Source of the DNA: Rhodobacteraceae bacterium HLUCCO18
GTDB lineage: Bacteria > Pseudomonadota > Alphaproteobacteria > Rhodobacterales > Rhodobacteraceae
Direction of reading: 5' to 3'
DNA length: 61,321 bases
Assembly (NCBI GenBank): GCA_001314805.1
Contig: LJSY01000019.1
Location: 6,767 to 68,087 of the forward strand
A program made the position numbers and the translations under genes. The notes under the pieces are model-generated. The model worked only from the letters and a program-made list of their open reading frames with translations. It was not told the DNA's origin and ran no database searches. Below, one piece after another: positions 26,789 through 37,183 of this stretch; the first letter of the stretch is position 1, and each line of letters opens with the position of its first letter.

Positions 26789-26844
26789 CTGCGCGCCACG
26801 GCAAGGCGGACGGCAGCCGCGCCGATCCCGATGGCCTCAGTCAT
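26785..26844 (-). CDS. Possible 19-codon coupling mini-ORF between atpQ and atpR
   Basis: An ATG at 26842-26844 opens a 19-codon frame (MTEAIGIGAAAVRLAVARR) that overlaps the last bases of atpQ and ends with a TGA sharing one base with the second atpR ATG. GAGAGGGG precedes it. It exactly bridges the only sizeable gap (48 bases) in this otherwise overlapping or near-abutting operon. It could be a translational coupler rather than a functional peptide, or a chance frame. Confidence 0.3.
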   Translation of the reverse strand: MTEAIGIGAAAVRLAVARR

Positions 26845-27123
26845 CGCCCCGCCCCTCTCGCTGGATCCAGTACCACGCGTTCAGACATCCCAGCACGAAG
26901 CCCGCGAAGAGCAGGGTGAGCGTCCACGAGATCTCTCCCGGCCAGCGGGTGTCGATCCAGATGCCCAGCGCGATCGCGCCCACCACGGGCACCGCGATGG
27001 CCCAGCCCACCATGCCGAACATGCCAAGACCCATCCACGCGCTGCGCGACCGGCGGCTGCGGGCCTCTTGCATCCGGCGCGCCTTGCGCGCGATCGTGTC
27101 GGTCTCGTCGGAGCCGTCTTCGG

Positions 27124-27127
<4 letters not shown>
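26837..27127 (-). CDS. atpQ: N-ATPase accessory protein AtpQ (AtpI-like)
   Basis: This 96-residue protein has a charged N-terminus and two membrane helices (GMFGMVGWAIAVPVVGAIAL and WTLTLLFAGFVLGCLNAWYW) in the AtpI/Gene1 pattern with the loop DTRWPGE. AtpI-type proteins help assemble c-rings or take up Mg2+. Its ATG overlaps the atpC stop by four bases. The order C-Q-R-B is diagnostic of N-ATPases. Confidence 0.9.
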
Positions 27128-28990
<1,863 letters not shown>

Positions 28991-29037
28991 CTAGAGCATG
29001 GTTGACTTCCTTTGAATAGAGCCGGGGCCTGCGGACA

Positions 29038-29051
29038 TTAACCCAGGTAAA
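29038..29051. promoter_or_regulatory. TTWAC-N4-GTWAA site shared by the N-ATPase and arginine deiminase operons
   Basis: TTAAC-CCAG-GTAAA is followed by TGC. It lies 80 bases before the antiporter ATG on the plus strand and 134 bases from the atpD start on the minus strand. It is the only site of this type in the divergent region, so one regulator could activate both operons. It is a full match to the consensus seen at the other sites. Confidence 0.75.
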
Positions 29052-29131
29052 TGCGCATCGTTCCCGTCCCGGAAAGCTTGTCAGCGTCGGACCCTGCCCC
29101 GGCGCGTGCAAGTCACAGCGGAGAAGAGACG

Positions 29132-30622
29132 ATGTCGGACGCATCCAAAGACACCTCCACGGACAACGATGACCCGGGCGGATCGGACCATGATCCCGAT
29201 CTGCAGTCCCGCTTTCCCACGGCCTACACGATCCTGTTCCTGCTGATCATCTTCGTGGCCGCGTTGACATGGATCGTGCCTGCGGGCGAATACGAGCGCG
29301 AGATGAACGAGGAGGTCGGCCGCGAGGTCGCCGTGCCTGACACCTACGAGACGGTCGAGGCCAATCCGCAGGGCCCGATCGACGTGCTCATGGCGCCCAT
29401 CGGCGGCTTCTACGATCCCGACAGCTACGCCGCCAACGCCATCGACGTGGCGCTGTTCGTGCTGCTTCTAGGCGGGTTTCTAGGCGTGGTGAACGCGACA
29501 GGGTCCATCGACACGGGCATGCGATCGGCGATGCGGTCCATGGAGGGGCGCGAAATCTGGATGATCCCGATCCTGATGACGCTCTTCGCGGTGGGCGGCA
29601 CCACCTACGGCATGGCGGAGGAGACGCTGGCCTTCTACGCGATCCTTCTGCCGGTCGTGCTGCGCGCGGGCTACGACGCGGTGACCGGCGTGGCGATCAT
29701 CCTGATCGGCGCGGGCATCGGGGTGCTGGGGTCCACTATCAACCCCTTCGCCACGATCATCGCATCGGACGCGGCGCAGATCCCCTTCACCGATGGCATC
29801 ATCCTGCGCTTCGTCATCCTGATCGGCGGGCTCGCGATCTGCGTGGCCTACGTCATGCGCTACGCCGCCCGCGTGAAGGCCGAGCCGGACCGCTCCGTCG
29901 TCCGCCGTCAGTGGAAGGCTCACGAGCGCCATTTCCTGAAAGGCGATGGCGGGAAGGAGGCCGACGATACGCTCAGCGGCACGCAGAAGGTGATCCTCGT
30001 GCTCTTCGCCGCGACCTTCGTGGCGATGATCTGGGGCGTCTCCAGCCAGGGGTGGTGGATGGCGCGGATGGGCGCGCTGTTTCTCGGGGCCGCCATCGTG
30101 ATCGGCGTGATCGGGCGGCTGGGCGAGAAACGCCTGACCGGGGCCTTCCTCGACGGGGCGCGCGATCTTCTGGGGGTGGCGCTGGTGATCGGGCTGGCGC
30201 GCGGCATCGTCGTGGTGATGGAGAACGGGCGGATCGCCGACACGATCCTGAACGCCTCGGCCGAGACCCTGGGCGAATTGTCGAACGTGGCCTTCATCTC
30301 CTCAATGTTCGGCATCGAGGTGGGGATGAGCTTCTTCGTGCCGTCCTCATCGGGTCTCGCGGTGCTGTCGATGCCGATCCTCGCACCACTGGCCGATTTC
30401 GCCGGTGTCGGGCGGGACCTCGTGGTCACGGCCTATCAATCGGCCAACGGGCTGGTGAACCTGATCAACCCGACCTTCGCGGTGGTGATCGGGGGGCTGG
30501 CCATCGGGCGGGTGCCGTATGACCGCTGGATCGTGTTCATCTGGCCGCTTCTGCTGATCCTGACGGTCTTCATCATGGGGTCGCTGGCCGCAAGCGCATG
30601 GCTGACGGGAGGCGCGGCATGA
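29132..30622 (+). CDS. YfcC-family antiporter, probable arginine/ornithine exchanger
   Basis: This 496-residue protein has an acidic cytoplasmic N-terminus of about 30 residues, then about twelve membrane segments starting [20 protein letters not shown] followed by IVPAGEYER, the signature of the YfcC family (DcuC-like superfamily). It precedes arcA with a four-base overlap, so arginine/ornithine exchange for the deiminase pathway is the natural role; classical ArcD belongs to a different family. The ATG at 29132 follows GGAGAAGAG. The upstream in-frame ATG at 29051 lies inside the regulatory site and is unlikely. Confidence 0.88.
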   Translation: MSDASKDTSTDNDDPGGSDHDPDLQSRFPTAYTILFLLIIFVAALTWIVPAGEYEREMNEEVGREVAVPDTYETVEANPQGPIDVLMAPIGGFYDPDSYAANAIDVALFVLLLGGFLGVVNATGSIDTGMRSAMRSMEGREIWMIPILMTLFAVGGTTYGMAEETLAFYAILLPVVLRAGYDAVTGVAIILIGAGIGVLGSTINPFATIIASDAAQIPFTDGIILRFVILIGGLAICVAYVMRYAARVKAEPDRSVVRRQWKAHERHFLKGDGGKEADDTLSGTQKVILVLFAATFVAMIWGVSSQGWWMARMGALFLGAAIVIGVIGRLGEKRLTGAFLDGARDLLGVALVIGLARGIVVVMENGRIADTILNASAETLGELSNVAFISSMFGIEVGMSFFVPSSSGLAVLSMPILAPLADFAGVGRDLVVTAYQSANGLVNLINPTFAVVIGGLAIGRVPYDRWIVFIWPLLLILTVFIMGSLAASAWLTGGAA

Positions 30623-31848
30623 GCGGGCATGACCTTGGCGTTCATTCCGAAACCGGGCAGCTCCGGCAGGTCATCGTCTGCCGCCCCGGCCGCGCCCATC
30701 GCAGGCTGACGCCGGCTAATTGCGAGGATCTCCTCTTCGACGACGTGTTCTGGGTCAAGCAGGCGCAGAAGGACCATGACGTCTTTGCCCAGCTGATGCG
30801 CGACGAGGGGGTCGAGGTGCTCGATACCGGCGTGTTGCTGGGCGAGACGCTCGACATCCCCGAGGCGCGGGGCTGGCTGCTGGATCACCGGATCACCCCG
30901 CAGGAGACCGGCGTGGGCATGCTCACGGAGCTGCGCGCCTGGATGGACGCGTTGCCGGGGGCGGAGCTTGCGGATTTCCTGATCGGCGGGCTGACCGTGG
31001 ACGACCTGCCCTTCGAGCCCGCGGGCATGTTCGGCAGCTATCTCGGGCGGCTCGGCTTCGTCCTGCCGCCCCTGCCCAACATGCTGTTCACCCGCGACAA
31101 CAGCTCATGGGTCTATTCCGGCGTCACGCTGAACCCGATGTTCTGGCAGGCGCGGCGGCCCGAGACGCTGCTGACCACGGCGATCTACCGCTTCCACCCG
31201 AAATTCGCGGGCAAGGTGGATGAGCTCTGGGGCGATCCTGCGCAGGATTACGGCCTCGCCACGCTGGAAGGCGGCGACGTGATGCCGGTGGGAGACGGCC
31301 TCGTCCTCGTGGGCATGGGCGAGCGCACCTCGCCGCAGGGCGTGGGGCTTCTGGCCGAGGCGCTGTTCGATCAGGGCCGCGCGACGCGCGTGCTGGCCTG
31401 CCAGATGCCCAAGGACCGCGCGGCGATGCATCTCGACACCGTCTTCACCTTCTGCGGCGGCGAGGTGGTCACCAGCTTCACCGATGTCGCAGCCGAAATG
31501 GCCGTCTACGACCTGCATCCCGGCGAGGGGCGCGCGCCGCTGGATATCCGCCGCATCGACCGGCCGCTCTTCGACGTGCTGGCCAAGGCGATGGGCTTCA
31601 AGACGCTGACGGTGGTGCCCACCGGCGGCGAGGACGCGTTCGAGGAGGCGCGCGAGCAGTGGAACGACGGCAACAACATGCTGGCGATCCGGCCCGGCCT
31701 CGTCATCGGCTACGACCGCAACGACGACACCAACGCCGCGCTGCGCGCCGAAGGCATCGAGGTGCTGGAGGCCCCGGGCGCGGAGCTTGGGCGCGGCCGC
31801 GGCGGCGGGCGCTGCATGAGTTGCCCCACCATCCGCGACCCGGCATGA
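30619..31848 (+). CDS. arcA: Arginine deiminase
   Basis: This 409-residue enzyme hydrolyses L-arginine to citrulline and ammonia. The catalytic cysteine is Cys399 in GGGRCMSCP, and [10 protein letters not shown] and [12 protein letters not shown] carry the substrate-binding Asp and Glu residues of the guanidino-modifying family. HLDTVFTF holds the catalytic His. The start overlaps the antiporter stop (ATGA). It begins the four-step arginine fermentation route that yields one ATP per arginine and raises pH. Confidence 0.96.
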   Translation: MSGHDLGVHSETGQLRQVIVCRPGRAHRRLTPANCEDLLFDDVFWVKQAQKDHDVFAQLMRDEGVEVLDTGVLLGETLDIPEARGWLLDHRITPQETGVGMLTELRAWMDALPGAELADFLIGGLTVDDLPFEPAGMFGSYLGRLGFVLPPLPNMLFTRDNSSWVYSGVTLNPMFWQARRPETLLTTAIYRFHPKFAGKVDELWGDPAQDYGLATLEGGDVMPVGDGLVLVGMGERTSPQGVGLLAEALFDQGRATRVLACQMPKDRAAMHLDTVFTFCGGEVVTSFTDVAAEMAVYDLHPGEGRAPLDIRRIDRPLFDVLAKAMGFKTLTVVPTGGEDAFEEAREQWNDGNNMLAIRPGLVIGYDRNDDTNAALRAEGIEVLEAPGAELGRGRGGGRCMSCPTIRDPA

Positions 31849-31858
31849 GGAGACGCCA

Positions 31859-32860
31859 ATGGCCTACAACCTGAAGAACCGCCATTTCCTGAGCCTGCGG
31901 GATTTCACCCCCGCCGAGATCGGGTTTCTTTTGAAGCTCTCGGCCGACCTGAAGTCCGCGAAATACGCGGGCACCGAGACGGAACTGCTGAAGGGCAAGG
32001 AAATCGCGCTGATCTTCGAGAAGGACAGCACCCGCACCCGCGCGGGCTTCGAGGTGGCCGCCCATGACCAGGGCGCGAACGTCACCTATCTGGGGCCCTC
32101 GGGCTCACATCTGGGACGCAAGGAGACCGTCAAGGACACGGCCCGCGTTCTGGGCCGCATGTTCGACGGGATCGAGTATCGCGGCTTCGGCCAGACCGTC
32201 GTCGAGGAGCTCGCCGCCCATGCCGGCGTGCCGGTCTGGAACGGGCTGACGGATGAATTTCACCCCACGCAGGTACTGGCCGATTTCCTCACCATGCAGG
32301 AGCACGCGGAAAAGCCATGGCGCGACATCGCGTTCTGCTTTCTCGGCGACGTCGGCAACAACATGGGCGACAGCCTGCTGATCGGCGGGGCCAAGATGGG
32401 GATGGACGTGCGCCTCTGCGGGCCGCGTTCGTGCTGGCCCGAGACGCTGATCGAGGCCGAGGCGCGCTCCATCGCCGAAGAGACCGGCGCGCGCATCCTG
32501 ATCACCGAGGACGTGGCCGAGGCGACGCTGGGCGCGGATTTCCTTTACACCGATGTCTGGGTGTCGATGGGCGAGCCCAAGGAGGTCTGGAAGGAACGCA
32601 TCGAGCTTCTGAAACCTTATCAGGTCACTGCCGACATGATGCTGAACACCGACAACCCCCGGACCCGGTTTCTCCACTGCCTGCCCGCCTTCCACAATGC
32701 CGAGACCGAGATCGGCGCGCAGATGGAAAAGGAATTCGGCATCTCAGAGATGGAGGTGACCGACGAGGTCTTCGAAAGCGCGGCCTCCATCGTCTTCGAC
32801 CAGGCGGAGAACCGGCTGCACACGATCAAGGCCGTGCTGGTCGCGACCATGGGGCCCTGA
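31859..32860 (+). CDS. arcB: Ornithine carbamoyltransferase, catabolic
   Basis: This 333-residue enzyme converts citrulline and phosphate to ornithine and carbamoyl phosphate. The carbamoyl phosphate loop STRTR is at residues 57-61, [11 protein letters not shown] marks the domain junction and HCLPAFH the ornithine-side active site. AGGAGA precedes the ATG. Its place between arcA and arcC marks it as the catabolic form. A biosynthetic ArgF would be expected elsewhere in the genome. Confidence 0.95.
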   Translation: MAYNLKNRHFLSLRDFTPAEIGFLLKLSADLKSAKYAGTETELLKGKEIALIFEKDSTRTRAGFEVAAHDQGANVTYLGPSGSHLGRKETVKDTARVLGRMFDGIEYRGFGQTVVEELAAHAGVPVWNGLTDEFHPTQVLADFLTMQEHAEKPWRDIAFCFLGDVGNNMGDSLLIGGAKMGMDVRLCGPRSCWPETLIEAEARSIAEETGARILITEDVAEATLGADFLYTDVWVSMGEPKEVWKERIELLKPYQVTADMMLNTDNPRTRFLHCLPAFHNAETEIGAQMEKEFGISEMEVTDEVFESAASIVFDQAENRLHTIKAVLVATMGP

Positions 32861-32863
32861 GCC

Positions 32864-33781
32864 ATGCTGATCGTGGCGGCCCTCGGGGGAAATGCGCTTT
32901 TGCGGCGGGGTCAGGCGCTGACCGCCAAAAACCAGCGTGAGAACGCCCGCACGGCGGCCCTCGCGCTCGCCCGCATCCTGCGCGACGGGCATGATCTGGT
33001 GATCACCCATGGCAACGGGCCGCAGGTGGGGCTTCTGGCGCTGCAGGGGCTCGCGCACAAGCCGGACGAGGCCTATCCACTCGACATTCTCGGCGCCGAG
33101 ACGGAAGGCATGATCGGCTACCTGATCGAACAGGAACTGGAAAACGCGCTGGACCACGACCGTACCGTGGCGACGCTTCTGACGCAGGTGCGGGTGGACC
33201 CCGACGACCCGGCCTTCGCCGCGCCCACGAAATTCGTGGGGCCGGTCTATGACGAGGCCGAGGCCCGCGAGATGGCAGAGCGCAACGGCTGGAGCATCGC
33301 GCAGGACGGCGATCGCTGGCGTCGCGTCGTGGCCTCGCCCGCGCCGGTGGAAATCCCCGATCTCAAGGTGATCCGTCAGCTTCTCGACCACGGCACCGTG
33401 GTGATCTGCGCGGGCGGCGGCGGCATTCCGGTCGTGGCGCGGCCCGATGGCGGCCTGACCGGTGTCGAGGCCGTGATCGACAAGGATGCCGCCAGCGCGC
33501 TGCTGGCCGAGGCGCTGGGTGCCGACGGGCTTTTGATGCTGACCGATGTGGAGGGCATAATACGCGATTTCGGCACCGAGGACGCGGAGCGGATCGACCA
33601 TCTGACACCGCAGGAGGCGCACGCGCTCGACCTGCCCGACGGGTCCATGGGGCCCAAGGCCGCCGCCGCCGCACGCTTCGCTGAAAGTCGGGCCGGGCGT
33701 TGGGCCGCGATCGGCAGGCTCGGCGACGCGGCCGGCCTCGTTGCCGGTGAGACGGGAACACGGGTCTCGGCGGAGGCGTGA
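32864..33781 (+). CDS. arcC: Carbamate kinase
   Basis: This 305-residue amino-acid-kinase-fold enzyme uses carbamoyl phosphate to make ATP, ammonia and carbon dioxide. ALGGNALLRRG at the N-terminus, THGNGPQVGLL, VICAGGGGIPVV and the lysine-containing VIDKDAASALLA are the family landmarks. It starts three bases after the arcB stop. It is the only ATP-forming step of the pathway. The gene ends six bases from a small convergent gene. Confidence 0.95.
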   Translation: MLIVAALGGNALLRRGQALTAKNQRENARTAALALARILRDGHDLVITHGNGPQVGLLALQGLAHKPDEAYPLDILGAETEGMIGYLIEQELENALDHDRTVATLLTQVRVDPDDPAFAAPTKFVGPVYDEAEAREMAERNGWSIAQDGDRWRRVVASPAPVEIPDLKVIRQLLDHGTVVICAGGGGIPVVARPDGGLTGVEAVIDKDAASALLAEALGADGLLMLTDVEGIIRDFGTEDAERIDHLTPQEAHALDLPDGSMGPKAAAAARFAESRAGRWAAIGRLGDAAGLVAGETGTRVSAEA

Positions 33782-33786
33782 GCCGG

Positions 33787-34005
33787 TCAGGGGTTGGGCG
33801 GAATTTGCCAAAGCTCCCGAAGTTCGGTCACGAGCTGTCTCGGCAGGCCGTGGTACCGCGCGATGTCGCTGTCATGCAGCCCGTAACCCACAAGGGCCGA
33901 CAGCGCGTCGCGGGGCATGTCGCCAAGCGTTTCTTCGACCCTTCGGCGCTGGTCCTGGTCCAGTAAGGCGCGGTCCAGATCGCGGTCCAGTCTGCTGCGC
34001 GCCAT
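33787..34005 (-). CDS. Small hypothetical protein (72 aa)
   Basis: I do not recognise this 72-residue charged protein. The first half is rich in Arg and Asp (MARSRLDRDLDRALLDQDQR), and the second half, DSDIARYHGLPRQLVTELRE, could form a helix-turn-helix-like unit. GGGGGAG three to four bases before the ATG supports translation. It sits alone, convergent with arcC and divergent from the CBS-domain gene, sharing its upstream region and the palindromic site at 34067 with that gene. Confidence 0.6.
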   Translation of the reverse strand: MARSRLDRDLDRALLDQDQRRRVEETLGDMPRDALSALVGYGLHDSDIARYHGLPRQLVTELRELWQIPPNP

Positions 34006-34066
34006 GGCTCCCCCCGGTGGCGGTCGATACCGAATATCAGATTAGATCATCGCGGCCGCTGACGCC

Positions 34067-34080
34067 TTTACCAAGGTTAT
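34067..34080 (+). promoter_or_regulatory. TTWAC-N4-GTWAA site upstream of the CBS-domain gene
   Basis: TTTAC-CAAG-GTTAT differs from the consensus at one base (last A to T) and lacks the trailing TGC. It is 151 bases before the TTG start of the CBS gene and 61 bases from the ATG of the divergent small protein at 34005, so it could serve either or both. Confidence 0.55.
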
Positions 34081-34231
34081 CGCGACCGGGTGCCGGGATG
34101 CAGAGACTGCGTTCGCGTCACTAGATGGCGCCCGATGCAGAACGACGGGCACCGCGGGCCGCCAACCGCCCGCCGCGCCTCGATGAAGCTTCCGAACACG
34201 GGTTGTCCGAACTGTAACAGGAGCCTGAACG

Positions 34232-34687
34232 TTGAAAGTCAAAAGCGCCATGTCATGGAAAAAGACCGCGCTCACACCTTGGAGCACGGTGCGCGAGGCC
34301 GCGGCGATCATGCGCCGGGATGGTGTCGCGGCCCTGCCGGTGCTCGCAGATGGCCGTCCCGTGGGGATCGTGACCGACCGCGATCTCGTCATTCGGCTCT
34401 TGCCCGAGAAACACGATGCGGGGTCCCGGCCGGTCGGCGACGTCATGACCAGAAACCCCGCCTCGTGTTTCGCCGATCACGATGTCACCGACGCCGCCGC
34501 GATCATGGGTGACGAACAGGTGCGCCACCTGCTGGTGCTGGACCGGTCGGGAGCCCTGTTCGGTGTCTTCTCGGTCGACGACATCGCCGAAAACGCCTCG
34601 GAAGAACTGGCCGGACAGACCCTTGGCGAGATCGTCGAAAAACGCGTGCAGCGCCCGCTCCGTGGTGGGCTCAGGCGGCCGGAATGA
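34232..34687 (+). CDS. CBS-domain pair protein
   Basis: This 151-residue protein is two tandem CBS domains: residues 1-60 (TVREAAAIMRRDGVAALPVL, GIVTDRDLV) and 65-125 (VGDVMTRNPASC, RHLLVLDRSGALFGVFSVDDI). Such stand-alone pairs bind adenosine nucleotides and report energy charge. The start is a TTG at 34232: AGGAG lies eight bases upstream and it yields MKVKSAM, the usual CBS opening; an ATG at 34250 would cut strand 1. Its 3' end overlaps the convergent Crp/Fnr gene by 17 bases. An energy-sensing role beside an ATP-conserving operon is plausible. Confidence 0.88.
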   Translation: MKVKSAMSWKKTALTPWSTVREAAAIMRRDGVAALPVLADGRPVGIVTDRDLVIRLLPEKHDAGSRPVGDVMTRNPASCFADHDVTDAAAIMGDEQVRHLLVLDRSGALFGVFSVDDIAENASEELAGQTLGEIVEKRVQRPLRGGLRRPE

Positions 34688-35435
34688 TCTCCTGACGGAG
34701 CGTGTCGGGGTCGATCTCGGCGATCTCGGTCAGGATATCGAGATCATCGACCACGATGTCCATGTGATCGGTGACGGTGAGAATCCCGTTGCGCTCCAGC
34801 CGCCGGAGTGTGCGGCAGACATGCACCGCCGACAGGCCGCAAAGATCGCCGAGCTGCTGCTGGGTCATCGGGATGTGGAACTTTCGGCCCGCGATGAGGC
34901 CATGATCCGTCGACCTCAGGCACAGCTCGCAGAGCGTGAAGGCGATGATGCTTTCCGCGCTGCCCTTGCCCAGACGCAGCATGCGCTCGCACATGCGCCA
35001 GGTCGCGGCCTTCCCGGCGCGATTGACGGCCCGGCCGATATCGGGGTGCTGGTCGAGCAGCCGGGTCCAGTCGCGTCCCTCGATGACCGCCAGCGTCGTA
35101 TCGGTGAGGGCCTGGATCTCGATGGCGCTCATGTCGCCGCCCGCCGAGCCCGGATCGCGCGAATCGCCGGGAAGCATGACGTCCACGATCTGGCGGTGGC
35201 CATCGAGCGTGGATTTCGACGAGATCAGCCAGCCGGACAGGACGAAGTAGACCGTGCCGTCGCCATTGCCGTCGCCCTCGCCCTCGCCCTCCAGCGTGAT
35301 GATGGTGCCCGCCCGCCGCTCCATCCGGTGCCCGTCGATCAGGGCACAGAACGCGGAATGGGCGTCCGAACCCAACCCAAGGCCAACGGGCCTGTGCCTC
35401 TCCGACAAACCTGCGCAGTCCGACGTCTGATGCAT
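34671..35435 (-). CDS. Crp/Fnr-family transcriptional regulator
   Basis: This 254-residue protein has a cyclic-nucleotide-binding-like beta roll (residues about 25-120; TVYFVLSGWLISS, IVDVMLPGD), a dimer helix (about 130-160) and a winged helix-turn-helix (188-225; MTQQQLGDLCGLSAVHV). The recognition helix reads S202-A-V-H-V-C-R208: the Glu that CRP and FNR use to read TGTGA or TTGAT is Val here. No N-terminal FNR-type cysteine cluster exists; Cys7 and Cys30 are isolated. Glu/Gly/Asp repeats (residues 49-60) extend a loop in the sensor domain. GGAGGA precedes the ATG. It is the best candidate to bind the TTWAC-N4-GTWAA sites around it. Confidence 0.92.
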   Translation of the reverse strand: MHQTSDCAGLSERHRPVGLGLGSDAHSAFCALIDGHRMERRAGTIITLEGEGEGDGNGDGTVYFVLSGWLISSKSTLDGHRQIVDVMLPGDSRDPGSAGGDMSAIEIQALTDTTLAVIEGRDWTRLLDQHPDIGRAVNRAGKAATWRMCERMLRLGKGSAESIIAFTLCELCLRSTDHGLIAGRKFHIPMTQQQLGDLCGLSAVHVCRTLRRLERNGILTVTDHMDIVVDDLDILTEIAEIDPDTLRQEIIPAA

Positions 35436-35606
35436 GGCGTCCTCCGTTCGCACTTTACCACCGATGAAAGGACAAGGCAGCAAGCCTTCCCAGGTTCCAA
35501 TATCTGCTGGAAAAGTCACCCACCCCCCAGCATCACGAAGAACGCGACGCGGCGGGCAGAAGGACGACCCTTTGCCGACCGTGGCGCGCCGCATCCGTTC
35601 TCTGGT

Positions 35607-35635
35607 ACCATACACACAAAGCTTTCATGTGACAA
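35607..35635 (-). promoter_or_regulatory. Sigma-70-type promoter candidate for the Crp/Fnr gene
   Basis: On the minus strand TTGTCA (35630-35635) and TATGGT (35607-35612) are separated by exactly 17 bases. Transcription would start near 35600, leaving a leader of about 165 bases before the ATG at 35435. The region is conspicuously A+T-rich for this genome. Confidence 0.55.
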
Positions 35636-35802
35636 TTATTGCAAAAAGTGGGGTGGCTCGTCTCGCCGCCGCTTGGAGGCGCACAACAGGGGCGCGGCCG
35701 CCCGGCGCGCCCTGCCCCCCGGTCATCGATGAGCGTTTCGCATTTGGAAACAAAGCCATGAAACACGCGGTCACCTCTCCGGAAACCGTGCCGTCCGCGT
35801 GC

Positions 35803-35816
35803 TTTACCGAGGTTAA
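35803..35816 (+). promoter_or_regulatory. TTWAC-N4-GTWAA site upstream of the phasin operon
   Basis: TTTAC-CGAG-GTTAA followed by TGC is a full consensus match, 63 bases before the phasin ATG. It is nearly identical to the dodecin site at 41759, including the CGAG spacer. Confidence 0.75.
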
Positions 35817-35879
35817 TGCAGCGGCACCTCCCGGCTGGCCCAAATGACGCCGAGCCCGAGCAATCCCCGGAGGGACGAC

Positions 35880-36320
35880 ATGGCAAACGAATCGAAGACC
35901 ACCGGCGGCCTGGTGACCGAAGACCTCATGGAGCGCACGCGCGGCCTGTTCGCGGCCGCCCCGCTGAACGAGCCGCAGATGGAACAGTTCTGGAAGGCGC
36001 AGGACGCGATTCTCGAAGAGACCGAAGCGTTTTCCAAAGCCTGGTTCGAACGCCGCCACGAGGCCACGCGGCAGGCGGTGGAGGCGGTGCACAAGCTGAA
36101 CGGAGAGGGCGGCGGAGGCGCCGACCCCACAGCGGCGATGCGCGCCATGGCCGAATGGCAGCAAGGATCGCTCCGGCGGATGGCCCAGGACATGCAGGAA
36201 TGGGTCGAGCTGTGTTCGCGCTGCGCCGCCCGCGTGACGGATGCCGAGGTCGAAGCCGGCAAGAAGGGCGCCGAAAAGCTCGCCAAGAGCGCGAAATCGA
36301 AACACGCGACGCCGGTGTGA
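35880..36320 (+). CDS. Phasin-family (PHB granule-associated) protein
   Basis: This 146-residue protein is mostly amphipathic helix with few hydrophobic runs and a lysine/alanine-rich C-terminus (KKGAEKLAKSAKSK), typical of phasins that coat PHB granules. QMEQFWKAQDAILEETEAFS and WFERRHEATRQAVEAVHKL are the helical core. GGAGG precedes the ATG by seven bases. It heads a cluster of stress genes and carries the same upstream palindrome as the PHB synthesis operon 20 kb away, so granule synthesis and coating would be co-induced. The family call is by character, not by a unique motif. Confidence 0.7.
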   Translation: MANESKTTGGLVTEDLMERTRGLFAAAPLNEPQMEQFWKAQDAILEETEAFSKAWFERRHEATRQAVEAVHKLNGEGGGGADPTAAMRAMAEWQQGSLRRMAQDMQEWVELCSRCAARVTDAEVEAGKKGAEKLAKSAKSKHATPV

Positions 36321-36382
36321 CCATGGCCATTCCCAGAGGCAAGACCGTTATCGCCACCGAAAACGACAAAGGAGACACCGCG

Positions 36383-36670
36383 ATGGATGAAAAGAGCGCC
36401 TACCGCCAGAAACTCGAGGCGCGCCTCGACCAATGGCGCGCCGAGATCGACAAGCTGCAGGCCAAGGCGGCCGAAGCCAGCGCTGACGCCCGTATCGAGT
36501 ACGACAAGCAGATCGATGAGTTGCAGGAAAAACAGCAAGACGCGCAAGCCAAGCTGGAGGAACTCAACGACGCCAGCGGCGACGCCTGGAAGGACTTCAA
36601 GGCCGGCGTGGAAAAGGCCTGGGACGACCTGGGCAACGCGGTGAAGAAGGCGACCGAGAGGTTCAGCTGA
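36383..36670 (+). CDS. Short coiled-coil protein
   Basis: This 95-residue protein is one continuous charged helix: RQKLEARLDQWRAEIDKLQ and YDKQIDELQEKQQDAQAKLE show heptad spacing, and the end (AWKDFKAGVEKAWDDLGNAV) is amphipathic. It resembles small sll1863-type coiled-coil stress proteins. AAAGGAG lies eight bases before the ATG. Its stop overlaps the start of the next gene by one base (TGATG). Its function is unknown; the tail could contact membranes or granules. Confidence 0.75.
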   Translation: MDEKSAYRQKLEARLDQWRAEIDKLQAKAAEASADARIEYDKQIDELQEKQQDAQAKLEELNDASGDAWKDFKAGVEKAWDDLGNAVKKATERFS

Positions 36671-37182
36671 TGGGGGCGAGACAGGCAAGACCGCGCATCG
36701 CGCCCGTCCTTGTCGCCGGATGTCTCGGCGCGGTCTCGGTCGCGGTTCCGAACGCGGCATGGACCCAGCAATCCGATACCGAAACGACCGCCGAAGAGAC
36801 CACCGTCGATGACGTTCAGGCGGAGTTCTCGGACGCGTTCGACACGATCGGCGACTACTCCGCCGAGCAGCGCGACGAGGCGCTGGCGCGCATGGAGGTG
36901 ACGCTGGCGCGGCTCGACGAACGGATCGAGGAAACCGAGACGCGCGTGCGCGAGGAATGGGCCGGCATGTCGGAGGCGACGCAGGAACGGACCTCCGCCG
37001 CGCTCAGCGCGCTCCGCGAACAGCGCAACGGGCTGAGCGAGGCCTATGGCGCCCTGTCGCAGGGCGCCGGCACCGCATGGGGCGACCTGATGGACGGCGT
37101 CCAGACCGGCTGGTCCGACCTCGCCAGTGCCTGGGACGATGCGACCTTGGCGATAAGTAACGACAACGAGACAGGAGATTGA
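36670..37182 (+). CDS. Exported coiled-coil protein of unknown function
   Basis: This 170-residue protein has a basic N-terminus and a hydrophobic stretch (APVLVAGCLGAVSVAVPNAA) that looks like a signal peptide, then an acidic linker (SDTETTAEETTVDD) and a long helical region. Its C-terminal DLMDGVQTGWSDLASAWDDA echoes the amphipathic end of the preceding coiled-coil protein, so the two may be cytoplasmic and periplasmic counterparts. It is coupled by TGATG to that gene and is one base from the bacterioferritin gene. No known family is identified. Confidence 0.72.
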   Translation: MGARQARPRIAPVLVAGCLGAVSVAVPNAAWTQQSDTETTAEETTVDDVQAEFSDAFDTIGDYSAEQRDEALARMEVTLARLDERIEETETRVREEWAGMSEATQERTSAALSALREQRNGLSEAYGALSQGAGTAWGDLMDGVQTGWSDLASAWDDATLAISNDNETGD

Positions 37183-37183
37183 A

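Larger units (their letters stand above)
35436..35879. other. 444-base intergenic control region between the Crp/Fnr regulator and the phasin
   Basis: No convincing gene is present. It holds a promoter reading toward the regulator (35607-35635), a relatively A+T-rich core near 35610-35650, and the regulatory palindrome for the phasin operon (35803-35816). An open frame from 35434 to 35847 on the plus strand lacks a ribosome site and any recognisable protein features. Confidence 0.7.

Noticed and set aside
35454-35467. Additional TTWAC site just upstream of the Crp/Fnr start
   Set aside because: TTTAC is present but the other half (GATGA) has three mismatches; only a half-site, so autoregulation is not claimed.
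35434-35847. 137-codon plus-strand frame in the gap after the Crp/Fnr gene
   Set aside because: No ribosome site, contains the promoter and the phasin regulatory palindrome, and has no recognisable protein features.
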